64,000 nucleotides of DNA. Origin: Sipunculus nudus (taxonomy: Eukaryota; Annelida; Sipuncula; Golfingiida; Sipunculidae). The notes under the pieces were generated by a model. That model did not search any database and was not told the DNA's origin. It saw only the letters and a list, made by a program, of their open reading frames with translations. Below, piece after piece: positions 1 through 10,618 of this stretch. Position 1 is the stretch's first letter; each line of letters opens with the position of its first letter. The DNA lies in assembly GCA_026874595.1 (NCBI GenBank), contig CM049315.1:62369389-62433388 (forward strand), in the 5' to 3' direction. The position numbers were made by a program, and so were the translations under genes.

Positions 1-138
1 ATTAAATTTATAGGCAGTAAGTGTGTTTTCTGTATTATATACATATATATTGTTTCGGTCCTCATGCACACTGCAAATCTGACTTGACGGTCAGCTACAC
101 AAAAGTGCTCTATTAATTGTTCCGAGGAAGCGGGGGAC

Positions 139-403
139 ATTGATTTGGGCTTGTCTGTCTGTCCCTCTGTCTGTCTGTCCATCCGTCAGGTTTTCGTTTC
201 CGTGCGATAACTTTCCTAAATATTATCCGATTCCATTTAAATTTAGGTCAATAATTGCTCTCATGCATATCTTGGTTGGGATTGGTTTTGGAGTGTCTGT
301 CTCACTAGATAATAATACAATATGATATTTCGTTTTGATATGATGAATCAGCACATTTAGTTTCACTAGCCAACAACACGTGTCGCTAGCGGGGGACATA
401 AAT
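139..403 (+). repeat. Dispersed repeat, copy 1
   Basis: This stretch starts with a GTCTGTCTGTCC-type run and continues into a segment that reappears in reverse orientation at about 46,694-46,915. Shared landmarks in both copies are the tract around CAATCCCAATCAAGATTAGC (read here on the opposite strand), a two-base-varied AATATGATATTTC segment and a CGCTAGCGG end. It has no credible coding content. The two copies define a dispersed repeat of at least 220 bp, probably part of a mobile element of unknown class. Confidence 0.65.
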
Positions 404-1957
404 TCATTGAATTTACTTGTGATTATCTAGTTTGATATACAATCTGTACAATAACAAACAAATTTATAAGATTAACACATAATGGAAGCTAAACAAAGTC
501 TCTGGTATACCCTATAACATACAGAAATAATTAACTGAAGTCCAGTCCAGTTCGACGATCACAAAACTTTCATAGTAAATCACGGTTCACAGTTCACAGT
601 TCCACGAAAGTCCGGTTCAACACATAATGAATGTTTATGGTCGCTCACAAAAGTACATGGCATATCCGCCGACGGATATTAAAATTAAGTCCACAGTGAA
701 AGCTCGGCGAATTTCACGTTTTGGTAAAATCACTGGGCATTTCTGTGCAGTTGTGCGCGTTTGTGTTTTCGTGTTGTGTCCTTTGTCCAGAAAAAAAGAG
801 TTTGTTAATGCTTGGTTGCTTGGTACAAACAAATGACGACCGGGATCCATGCGGGGGACATCAATCCAGGTCGAGAGACGGCCTCAGTCGCAACAATATA
901 TATGTATGAATATATTAAAAAAATTATAATTCTTTATCATGTTAAATAGAATGAAAGAATAAAAGTGTATGCAGATCAATTACTCGTATGTTTGTCAATT
1001 ATGTTCCTGTATGACGGAAACATGCATATCTGGCTGAAGAACATTACATGATGGTCTAATGCAAAATATACTATTGCTAAGGTTACAGGTGTTGACATAG
1101 CCGTTTCTTGTCAGTCTTAACATTCATAGCCCTTTTTGCGATTTCGAAAAAGTCAGGATAAATTTGAATTATTAACACATTATAAAATTTTGTTTGGAAG
1201 TTAGAAACCCGACATATCTAGCCCTATCATATCAAAGAGCAAAAGCAAAATCGACTAAGAAATAAAGAAGAAATAGCAATTGCATAAATTTGCATCATGA
1301 ATAAATTAAAAATTCTGGGTAGAAGTTGAAAAACATAACGCTTTTCAGATGAAACAAAAAACATCAAAATCAGACAAGAAATAATCGCGAAGAATTATTA
1401 TTTGCCAGTTGTTGATGGAAGGACAAAAGTACACCATATCGCCATAGCATGGAGCTCAAGGGGCCCATTCGGATGTCTGAGGTGTATATATTAATATTTC
1501 GAACGTTTTATAAAGATTAGCCAAACAAATACGAAATGGCAGATCCCACGGTGCACAAGCTTCCATTTATCTAATGTCTACGTGTTTATTTCAGGTGCGG
1601 GAACCCCTTAGAATGGCCTCCAATGGTAATCCAAACAAAGCCATCTGGTTGCCGAAAGCAACTCATCCCATAATAATCTAGAAAATTACTAGTTCCATAA
1701 TAATAGTGTCTTAAATCACATTTTTACCAAAAAGGCTTCAAATAATGCATCTAATAAGTTCATCATTTTAAATCGCAAAATCAATTTGCTCTTTATTTTG
1801 TTGCTATCACACCCCCGAATAGATGGACAACCAGGTTCTTTTTAACGGTAGACCAGACCGGCTGAAACTCTCACGTACATTCCAAAAGCTGAAAAAAACA
1901 TGAGTAAACAAACAATAAAATATGTGAATACACTTACAATTCACTGGAGAGGCGTTC
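404..1957. other. No gene seen; AT-rich intergenic DNA
   Basis: Short open frames occur here but none has family motifs or a coding look. A GGGGGACAT motif recurs at about 392 and 853 and near 134, suggesting related short repeat units in the first 0.9 kb. Nothing else recognisable. Confidence 0.5.
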
Positions 1958-1966
1958 GACACACAC

Positions 1967-2022
<56 letters not shown>
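1958..2022. repeat. (CA)n-(TA)n microsatellite
   Basis: A compound dinucleotide tract, CA repeats followed by TA repeats, directly abuts the 5' tip of LTR-like copy A at 2023. Open frames running through it on both strands are low-complexity artefacts. Confidence 0.9.
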
Positions 2023-2855
2023 TGTTACAGTTGCCCTTTTATTGTGTGCAGCGGTCTTACTGATGATTGTTTTATTGTGCACACGGATGTTCCATGTGTT
2101 GTTGGCATTTTGTTTGTGTGCCACGCGTAGCTCATGATGTAGCGGCCTCGCCTGGCCGGATGTTGCAGGGTCGGTTTAATCAGCATTGGTTGAACCCTAG
2201 ATACACAGCGTTCTTTGTTCTGGTATGTTCATTGAACATGTTTACTGTGTTTGATTCTTCAGATTGTCGAGCAGTGGAAGGTTCTCGGCTGGAGGTGAAA
2301 AGTTATAAATAGGGGGCTGTGTTTTATAGCCGAGAGAGAGGTCAGAGAATATTCCAGCGGACACGGAAGCGTGTATGTCAGTGTGTGGGACCTATCCGAT
2401 TATCCAGTAATTTCAGGGATTCTACTATTACTAACTCTATACCATTTAATGCTGCCTGCCTCAAGTTTACTTTCTGAATTGTTACAAGAGCTTTACATTG
2501 GACTGTTATTCTCCGAGAGATTTTGTGTGAACTTTTTATCCGGCTTATACATTTTAAAGGACTTATCGCTGTGACGGTGGTGGTATCCAGGTACTGTGCA
2601 CTTTGTTTATTTCACTGTGTGATTGTATTGATTTGTTGTTATACTACTGTTATACTGTGTTGTTGTATTTATTTAGTGTATTGTAATGTTCGGGTTGTTT
2701 TAAGAATAAATTATGGTTATTTGTTAACAAAAAACCGCTGACTTCTTTGTTCGTTCCCCTAGACGTTTCACGCTGCCTAATGCTACAGAATCGGTTTTTT
2801 TTATCTCCTTGACAAAATTGTGATAATCACGCATACGTGATCTGTTGATATAAGG
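2023..2855 (+). repeat. LTR-like repeat family, copy A
   Basis: First of at least six copies of an ~850 bp family (others: 2911-3567, 8566-8913 with 13,064-13,415, 22,175-23,044, 24,211-25,042, 33,690-34,085). It starts with TGTTACAG, has a TATA-box-like TATAAATAGGGG near 2304, a conserved block around TGGTGGTATCCAGGTACTG, and an AATAAA near 2705 followed by GTTAACAAAAAAC. A TATA box about 400 bp before a polyadenylation signal, with TG at the 5' tip and CA at the 3' tip of other copies, is what a solo LTR shows. No internal retrotransposon region adjoins it. The 3' end is lost into a (TA)n tract. Confidence 0.65.

Positions 2856-2910
<55 letters not shown>
2856..2910. repeat. (TA)n microsatellite
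   Basis: About 50 bp of TA repeats separate LTR-like copies A and B. Similar (TA)n tracts border several repeats in the window, so they may be preferred insertion targets. Confidence 0.9.
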
Positions 2911-2914
<4 letters not shown>

Positions 2915-3567
2915 CAGGTGCTCTATTATGTGACACGGGCGTAACTCGTGTTGTTGTTACATTCCGTACTGGTTGAACTCTCGTTGTCATGTGGGCCTTG
3001 AGTTTTCACGCCTGGTAGGGGGTCACGTGAATAGCCTGGTATGTGTACACGCACGGCTATGTCTTTCTAGAGAATTCCTGAAAACGCGTGTTTACTGTGG
3101 AGTAGGGTTCTTGTAGACTGTTCGAGAAGTAGAAGGTGCCCGGCTTAGGGTGTGAAGGTATATAAAGGGCTGTTTTTTGGAACCAGGGGGCAGACAGCAG
3201 AGCAGATACGCAGGACGCAGAAGCGAATGCGGCAATTATAGATTTTTCAAGAACTTTCCTGGATTTTATACATTGGACTTCAGTTTACATTCTGTGTTGT
3301 TGTAAGAACTTTCCACTCGACTGTCATTCTCTGAGAGTTTACATCCAAAGGACTTTTCTTGGTGACACTGTTGGTATTCAGGTATTGTACCATTATCTGT
3401 AATTGTATTGACTTGTTGCTATAACGCCGTGTTACTGTATAATTGTATTGATTTGGTGTATTGTGTTGTTGGGGTTGTTTTAGGAATAAATTATAGTTAT
3501 TTGTTAACAAAAAAAAACCAACAACAACACGAGTTACGCCCGTGTCATATAACAGAGCACCTGTAAC
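2911..3567 (+). mobile_element. LTR-like family copy B, with 48-bp terminal inverted repeats
   Basis: The body matches the LTR-like family (TATATAAAGGG near 3160, GGTATTCAGGTATTG block, AATAAA near 3485, then GTTAACAAAAA). Unlike other copies, both ends carry one 48-bp sequence in inverted orientation (2911-2958 and 3520-3567) with about two mismatches, beginning GTTACAGGTGCTCT. The usual 3' portion of the family after GTTAACAAAAA is missing. It is either a rearranged copy in which an inverted 5' tip replaced the 3' end, or a short TIR element that shares the family body. Confidence 0.65.
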
Positions 3568-3900
3568 ACCAAGTCCGGCGAACCAACCGCTTCGCTAGCA
3601 AAGCAAGCTTCACTAGCGAGACAGTTCGGTCCGCTTTTATGTGCACCCCGTAACACACCACCTCTTAAGAGCGTTCTGCTTTCAGAACAAGACTAATTAT
3701 CCCAGGAGTCACACTTTGGTGAGCTTAATCCCTGGGCCACAAAGTAAACCGTCACGTTAGACGAGACCCCATTATGTTACGAAGGCAAATTGTTGAGGGG
3801 AAAAATCCTGGGCCGATCCCGGTTTCGAACCCAGGTCGCTGGCGTACAAGTCCTGCGTACCTACCGCTTCGCTAGCAAAGCAAGCTTCGCTGAGCTGGAT
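3568..3900 (-). mobile_element. tRNA-derived SINE
   Basis: Read on the minus strand, an RNA polymerase III A box (TAGCGAAGCGG, 3864-3874) is followed 33 bp later by a B box (GGTTCGAAACC, 3821-3831), the spacing of a tRNA promoter. No complete cloverleaf can be drawn, so this is a SINE head and not a tRNA gene. A second, partial A-box unit with the same GCTTTGCTAGCGAAGCGG core lies at about 3586-3612, where the element meets copy B, so the SINE may be dimeric or flanked by a second head. Confidence 0.6.
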
Positions 3901-4396
3901 CGAGAACGGACCTTTGTTGTGAATATATTTATAGATGAAACTGCCCTACACTGAAAATTTTACCAAACTTGTCTTTTTCAATGCTTGCTTAGTATAGCTT
4001 ATATTATTTACATAATTTCACCAAACTATAACAATGTGTTTTGGGCCTGAAAAATAAAAATGATAAAAAATATTAGGAAAAGTGTGAATGACTAATTGCA
4101 CTTGAACTAATTTTTACTGATATGGACTAGTTGCTGCCCCCGAAGGTTTCTCCTCCTCCTTCACTGGCTAGAGGGACAAGATCCAACTATGACGTATAAA
4201 TGTAATTTGTGACTGGTGTAATTGATTATAAGGAATTGTTTTACGGTTTGAAAATGTTTAGGACTGCCATGATGGCCTGTAAGACCGTATAGTGACCATC
4301 TCTATACACATTTATTGTCTTGTTGAGGTCCGTAGAATCACACACGCTCGATTACCTTTCATTATACATTTCATTTATTAATTCCTGGGTAAAATT
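3901..4396. other. No gene seen
   Basis: AT-rich sequence with no open frame of note and no repeat I could match elsewhere in the window. Confidence 0.45.
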
Positions 4397-4399
4397 GTT

Positions 4400-4447
<48 letters not shown>
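4397..4447. repeat. (TA)n microsatellite
   Basis: TA dinucleotide tract of about 45 bp in otherwise unremarkable DNA. Confidence 0.9.
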
Positions 4448-4449
<2 letters not shown>

Positions 4450-4589
4450 AATAATTTAACAAAAATAGACGACATGTAACAACTCCTGTAACACCCACCA
4501 AAAGCGCATAAACAAAGTGGAACCATAGGAATACAAATCATGTCTAATGTACTCAGTTTATAGACAATCAAAAGTCCTAGCTGCCTATT

Positions 4590-5200
4590 TTGAAGGTCAA
4601 TATAGGTCAAAGGTCATGGTAATCGAAAACGAAAAAATATTATTTTCGTTATAACTTCGTCACTATTAGCCAAAAACTAGGCTCATTTTCTTCCTCTGGA
4701 TCTTCTCCAGAACCTGGTCTAGGTATGGTCTCAATCTTGTGTCACTGTGTCAGTATGTCTGTCTATTTTTCACTAGTCCTAAATATCGCCTGCTTGCGGG
4801 TTCTTGCGTCGTACAGTTAGCATAACCACAGGCCACTTTTTTGCAGGATTCCTTTTGAAACTGGTACACCTTATATTTCATACTAATATCTCGAATGCGA
4901 TTTTTTCATTTTCTTAAAATATCCTCTACGGGGCGCTACACTTGAAACGCTTCAAACTATAAACTTTACCTACATGTATAACAGCTCATTTGATATCTTT
5001 TGAAAGGTCAAGGTCATGGTCATCAGACCCCGTAAAATATATTTTTCTTCATAACTTTGTCAAGAATGATCCTAGCTGCTTAAACTGTAGTTCATTTTAT
5101 TCGTCATTCTAAAGCCTTTTACCTTGAGGCAAAATTTGCCTCGTTATGACGTTACCATGGTTACACATTTAAAGGAAAACCATGTTATTATAATTTTTTA
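4590..5200 (+). repeat. Degenerate repeat related to the 7.4-8.5 kb tandem family
   Basis: The order of landmarks (GGTCAAAGGTCATGG, ATCTCGAATG, a GGGGCGCTACACTTGAAA core, ACTTTGTCA, then GACGTTACCATGGTTAC) resembles the units at 7,430-8,560. It is a single diverged copy with no coding capacity. Confidence 0.5.
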
Positions 5201-5570
5201 ACCTTATCATTGTAATTCTAGGTGAAACCAGAGAGGCAAACAGAGAGATTGATTAGTGTACTAGATTTACAAAATAAAGAAAATATTTTTAAGGCATTCA
5301 AGCATATTGTCATGAAAAACTATTTCAGAGAAACTAAGAATTTTTCAAACTAAATTATTACATTGGATTTTACCACTTCATCCGCTTCCTTATCAACTGA
5401 AGAACAGGGAAACTGATCTTCGTTTTTTTTTTTTTGTCAAACAGAAAAGGAAACTTATCTAAATATACTTAATCACTGAGGTAACCCATAATTTGTTGAT
5501 AGCATTTAAGAACTGCTCAGAAGACATGGAACAAACTTAAAACCGTTGTAATGCAACAGAAATAATATTG

Positions 5571-5597
5571 ACTAGCAATTACCCGTGCTACGCACGG
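5571..5597 (-). mobile_element. Helitron-like 3' end (hairpin plus CTAGT)
   Basis: On the minus strand a perfect hairpin CCGTGC-gta-GCACGG (5583-5597) is followed after a short AT-rich spacer by CTAGT (ending at 5571), which fits the CTRRT terminus of Helitrons. The element would extend toward higher coordinates. The next base is C and not the T expected from A-T insertion, and no Rep/helicase is present, so it would be a non-autonomous or merely Helitron-like end. Confidence 0.35.
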
Positions 5598-5739
5598 TTT
5601 GGGGCGAGCAGTTAGATCGTTCTGATGTCAAATAGTCTTTCATAGTTGGATGTCTTGGTTTTACAATGTTATTCGCGTGTTAAATAACTAGTAGAGAAGT
5701 TCCGTTGAAAAACGATAGATGGCGAGTGTCCTGTGGGAC

Positions 5740-5852
5740 AATAAAGGTGGGTGGAATGTCTTCGGACAATCCCAGAGCGTATGTATGTTGAAAATCACGG
5801 CAATCCGTACAGAGGAGATACGAAAATCACACAAATCGCGTTACGCTGTTAA
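5740..5852 (+). repeat. Direct repeat, unit 1
   Basis: Begins AAAGGTGGGTGGAATGTC and contains CGGACAATCCCAGAGC, then ends near CGCGTTACGCTGTTAA. A second copy in the same orientation lies at 6,530-6,655 with about 85 percent identity by eye. The Helitron-like tip at 5,571 lies just upstream, so both may belong to that family. Confidence 0.65.
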
Positions 5853-6529
5853 TATATAGATCTATTATATGTATGGTGTTATGCATAAAAATCCTATTGA
5901 AGCCAAGAGATTGGTCCGAGAATTTTTCGGAGTAGTTGAAAAATGAAATCATATTTATATTAAAATATATTATGTTGAAATCGCTATTTTTAAAATTGCT
6001 CTCCGAGTCCGTCAATCCACAAGTAGAAGAACTTGTTATCTTGGATGGAAGTACAGTAGCGATGAGACGTGTTCTCTGAAATTGCATTTCCATTATCAGG
6101 CACAAAGGCTGAGTACTCATATGGTCGGGCAGTCCCGCTGTGCAAGGTTTCATGGTAGCATTATAGTATGTTGTACATTAAATGGCTGTATTTATTTTTT
6201 TAATATTACGCACTCCCAAAGACCATTCCTGTTTGAAAGCTGAGCAAATGGTTTATAGTGAGACAGCCACTGCATTCACGATCATTTTGGGTGAACATAA
6301 TTCTTTAAAAGATCTTCCTGTTGAGAAGGGATCACCAATGGGGATTATTTCGGGCCAGTGACCGCGAAATGCACGTAAACCCCGCATAGGGCCCCCGGGG
6401 AAAGCTCGGTCCAGGCATCACACACTTTATGGCCATGGTGTTACCGGTCCGGAAGCACAAATAAAGGGGCGCCCGTGGTGGGCAAAAATTTAAATTATTA
6501 ATTATGCACGTAATACGCAAATATTGCAA

Positions 6530-6655
6530 TTAAAGTGGGTAGGATGTCATCGGACAATCCCAGAGCATATGCATGTCGAAAATCATGGCAATCCGTAAGG
6601 TGGTATAAGAGGAGTTACGGAAAATCACACAGATCGGGTTACGCTATTAAAATAT
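6530..6655 (+). repeat. Direct repeat, unit 2
   Basis: Second copy of the 5,740-5,852 repeat: GTGGGTAGGATGTCATCGG, CGGACAATCCCAGAGC and CGGGTTACGCTATTAA recur in order. A short insertion (AAGGTGGTAT) distinguishes this copy. It is not coding. Confidence 0.65.
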
Positions 6656-7430
6656 ATATACTAAACACTTCAGGTGACAGCCTATATACTGGATACTTTA
6701 TTATTATTATTAAAATATATTATATATACATGTAAATGCAGAGTGAAATTATCAAAATTCTCTATGTAAAAAGGTTATGTCACACAAACTTATAAAATGG
6801 AAGAACATATTGCGAGGACGAAGGGTAAAAAGGTGACACATATCCAAAAATAGAAAAACTTTCAAAACATACATTTAGAAAACGAATAATGCAATATAAA
6901 GATAACAACATATTCATAGAGGTGCGTATGTGTATGATGGTTAACCGCCCGATATGTGAGCTCGTTTGTATAATGTGTGGAATGGTCAAGAATGAAACTT
7001 TGGGGAACACTAATAGTCAGATCAGAGTTGGCTGCAGGTATACCCCGTTAACTGTGGTACACTGTGAACGACTGAAGATATAGGACTCGAACGATACCAG
7101 GATGGCTACAGATATATCACGATAACTAATGACAGAATTATCCAGGATCAAATATTCAGGTTCCACAAATCATATGATATCTGTCATTCTTATAGACAGA
7201 GTTTATTAAAATTGCCATTCGGGGGTATTTAAAATCCTATATTCTCCTAAATTAACAATTAAGCGTGTTACAATTTACACTGGTTCCTATCTTTGTGTGC
7301 TCACACAAGTTGGTTGTCAAATGTGCCATATAATCTTATAAATCTTTAGATTTTTTTAAAGAGGGACGTTGTCGGTTATGGGCGGGGTTTATCTTACAAT
7401 TCCTCATGGAAAAGAGCGACCTGCTTTGTT
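6656..7430. other. No gene seen
   Basis: AT-rich DNA with only short, motif-free open frames on both strands. No repeat match was noticed. Confidence 0.4.
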
Positions 7431-8560
7431 AACTACTAGTATCTCGAAATGAATTTTTCAATATGGGAATATATCCTCCAGGGGTCGCTTCTCTTGAACA
7501 ACTACAAAAAATCATGTTTGTCCTATAGCTTCAAAATGTAAATCAATGTCACAACTTTTATTACTCGATCTGAAACTAGGGTCAATGGGCCTATTCTTGT
7601 ATAGATCTGACGTCATTCTGCGGTTACCATGTTTACCTATTTAAGAGTTAATTTTTGTTATTTTACTTTAGCTTTTGTAACATTGTCATTTTTGAAGCAA
7701 GAGAGGTGTAGTTACTTGCATCACGTAGAGTGTAGTTAGTGTTACAAGAATACATTCAAGTTTTGCAAAATGCCAACCAGGGTGCGCTGACTGAGATTTT
7801 TCCAAGATATCAATTAATGACGCCTTACAAGCCTAAATTTTGCTAAATTAAACTTATATGTTTTATATTTAACATTTATATCTCAAAAGTAAATTTTCAT
7901 TTTTGGGATATAATCACCAGGGGATGCTGCATATAAAACACTACAATAAATAATTATTTTGTCATATCTACAAAGCTATAAATGATATTACAATTTTATT
8001 GTTGCGTCTGTTACTAGAATCAATGGCCATATTCCTGTGGAGAGTAGGCCATATTCTGCCGTAATCATATTGACCTAATTTAGGGTAAAACTTATTAAAT
8101 TTGGAAATATTTAGATATAACTATCTATGACGCAGGCCACACTTTCCTGCAATCGCTTTGAAACTTATACTGCTGGTAGATTAAGATAAGATAATAAGAT
8201 TTCACCTTATTACGCCCTAGAGGTATCAATTTGCAGTAATCGTTTTGAAGCTGATGTATGTTTTTCAACTATATCTCAAAAGATAATTTTCATTTTTGGT
8301 ATATGACCAGCAGGTGGCGTTGCACTTGAAAAACTTCAAAATATCATTATTGTGCCATATCTCCAATGCTATAAATAATATTTTTTTTTTATTGCTGTAT
8401 GTGAAACTAGGATCTATGGCCTAAGACTCGGCAATATTCTGGCGTTATTATGGTGACCCAATTTACATTAACCATATTGTAGTTGGAAGTATTCAGATAT
8501 TCCTTTTTCTGATGCAGGCTCTAGTTTCCCGTTATCCTTTTGGAATGTATACTGCTGGTA
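7431..8560 (+). repeat. Tandem degenerate ~400-bp repeat, three units
   Basis: Three successive units begin near 7,440, 7,880 and 8,270 with ATCTC(A/G)AAA, followed by TTTTCATTTTTGG, a CCAGgGGxxGCT core, CTTGAAxAACTxCAA, a GAAACTAGGgTC motif and a vowel-rich end reading like CTGxCGTxAT. Divergence between units is large, so the array is old. A fourth, separate unit is at 4,590-5,200. Confidence 0.6.
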
Positions 8561-8565
8561 GAAAT

Positions 8566-8913
8566 TGTTACGGAATCCAACAGATCACGTAGTCGTGACG
8601 AGCATTAATTTTGTTATGGAGATAAAAATCAGATTCTGCAACACTAGTCAGAATGTCTAGGGGAATGAAAAAGGAAGTCAGTGGTTTTTTGTTAACAAAT
8701 AATTATAATTTATTCTTAAAACAATCCTAACATTACAATACACTAAATCAATACAATTACACGGTATAACATCAGTATAACAGTAAATAAATAAAATTAC
8801 ACAGTATAATAAATAAAGTGTACAGTACCTGGATACCACCACTGTCACAGCGACAACAAGTCCTTTAAAACGTATAATCCAGTTGGATAGTTCACAAAAT
8901 CAATCTACTGTGA
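8566..8913 (-). repeat. LTR-like family copy E, 3' part (split copy)
   Basis: Minus-strand copy: its 3' tip reads GATTCCGTAACA (complement of 8566-8577) and includes the GTTAACAAAAAACCACTGAC and GGTGGTATCCAGGTACTG blocks. Homology stops exactly at a TA at 8914-8915 and resumes at 13,064, so it and 13,064-13,415 are halves of one copy split by an insertion. Confidence 0.7.
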
Positions 8914-9169
8914 TAGTGTAGACGGAGATGTATTTCCGTTGGAATTTGATGCCCAAATTGCGAAAATGACTGATTTAGCATAAACAGGATATGAACTTAT
9001 GAAAAATGTTAGGTAACAAATTTTCAGATCCCTCTAACACCGAAAATTCAAGATGGCCGCCTTCACCCATTGGTATTATTAAGTGTTGAGGATAAAGTGT
9101 ACTTGCACGTGTAACAGAACGACGTTTTCTTAGAAATTAAAAAAGATAGTGCTTGCTTTCAAATTATTT

Positions 9170-9545
9170 GCTGTTAAGCTGATGAATGAATGCAGTTTAT
9201 TATTTTTAAATGAACCCTGTGACCCAAAGGAATCCAAGATGGCCACCACTGCAGTCTTAAAATAGAGATAATGCTTTAATACTGTAAATGTCGCTTAAAA
9301 CTTAATGGTATTGGACAGATTTATACGTTTTTGAATGTGTTCTGTTGATTTCAACTAAAAAGGAGTTTTTATGAGCTCTGTCAGCCCAGGGAATCAAAAA
9401 GGGCGACCATGTCAATCTTAACATTAAGATAATGATAAAATAGTGTAACTGTTGCATAAAACTTAATGAAATAAGTTAATTGTATCGATTTATACTTTTT
9501 AATGTATTCTGTTAATTGCAACTAACCAGTAGTTGTCGGAAGAGG
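9170..9545 (+). repeat. ~170-bp tandem repeat inside the TIR element
   Basis: Two diverged units share AATCcAaGATGGCCACCA-like cores, AATCTTAAxATxxAGATAATG, AAAACTTAATG and GTaTTCTGTTxATTxCAAC in the same order. The AAGATGGCCGCC core also occurs in both TIRs, so the internal array probably derives from terminal sequence. Confidence 0.55.
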
Positions 9546-10279
9546 GTGCGCAAGGTCAAAGCCAAATGTATTTACTAATATTTTAAAGCATAAAAATATC
9601 TTGGGCACTTCATTGTCATATGTTATGTGATATGGTGATCAAAAGGAAATAGACCTTATGAAGTTGACGCTCGTGATCTCTTTTTTATATTGCTGATTCT
9701 CTCATTGAAGTACTACATTGTCAAGGGGCCTACCATATTACAACAAAAACATTTATAATGAATTTGTGTGGTTATATGGAAGATTACAAGATTCCAAAAG
9801 CCTTGTTGGTGGTCTTGATACAGAAATATTCATTTCATTTTAAACTATTCCAAGTATCTTGTAGAAAAGGGAGATCGGTAAAATCGTTGTCTGGATATTT
9901 TATATTTTTATATAGTAAAAGTATATAGTATATAGTCTGAATATGAGCTGAGACAGGTCTAATTGTTTCAAGTTATAGACAAGGCACTTCTTAAAGCTAT
10001 AAATAGACAAACAATGCACACAAAAAACTAATCAGCCATATTCGATCTGCAGAAAAGAAGGCACATCTGCATATATAAAATGGCATATGAGTACGCATTA
10101 TTCCTAAATGAAAGTTTGCACATTACGGGAATACAAATATCTCTATTGTACACCTGTTGGATAAAACGGACCATGTAGATCCTTGCATTAGGCCAACACC
10201 ACGGATGGAATTTTTTTTTATAATTTTGTTTTGATGGAGGTAGCCGCTTCCATTTTTTAAATGCAAACTTAACTACATA

Positions 10280-10460
10280 TATGTACACCTGTAGATTTCC
10301 ATTCCGGTTTCGGACAACATGACAGGGCAGTATCACACGCTTTGTCTCATTTTATATCCTGGCATTAACCGAGCCCCTATGACTTCTGCACCTACGGGTC
10401 CTGGATGCGTGATCATCCTCATTGCTGGGTCAAATCACCGAGAATCCCCCGAAAGGAGCC
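10280..10460 (+). repeat. Dispersed repeat related to 33,425-33,560
   Basis: Shared order of words: TGACAGGGCA, CACACGCTT, TATCCTGG, GCACCTxCGGGTCCT, ATCACC and CATTxCTG. Copies differ by many substitutions. Neither copy has coding potential. Confidence 0.5.
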
Positions 10461-10589
10461 CTCGTTTGTGAGTGAACCAAGGACGTTGGCCATGACCTTC
10501 CCATTACGCCCGGATTGAATCACTGTCGAGTGTGCATCAACCAGGGGATGCAAATGCCACAATAATGTAAACCATCCAGTGGTGAAAAA

Positions 10590-10618
10590 CTGCCCCCCTC
10601 CCCCTCCCCCCCCCCGTC
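10590..10618. repeat. C-rich mononucleotide tract
   Basis: A run of C interrupted by single Ts. A 60-80 residue minus-strand frame that translates it as poly-glycine is an artefact. A comparable poly-G tract is at 12,209-12,228 and poly-C tracts are at about 20,297-20,314. Confidence 0.8.

Noticed and set aside
1807-2130. Frames over 70 residues across the (CA)n-(TA)n tract
   Set aside because: Low-complexity microsatellite translation.
3821-3874. tRNA gene on the minus strand
   Set aside because: A and B boxes are present but no acceptor or T-arm pairing can be drawn, so it is a SINE head.
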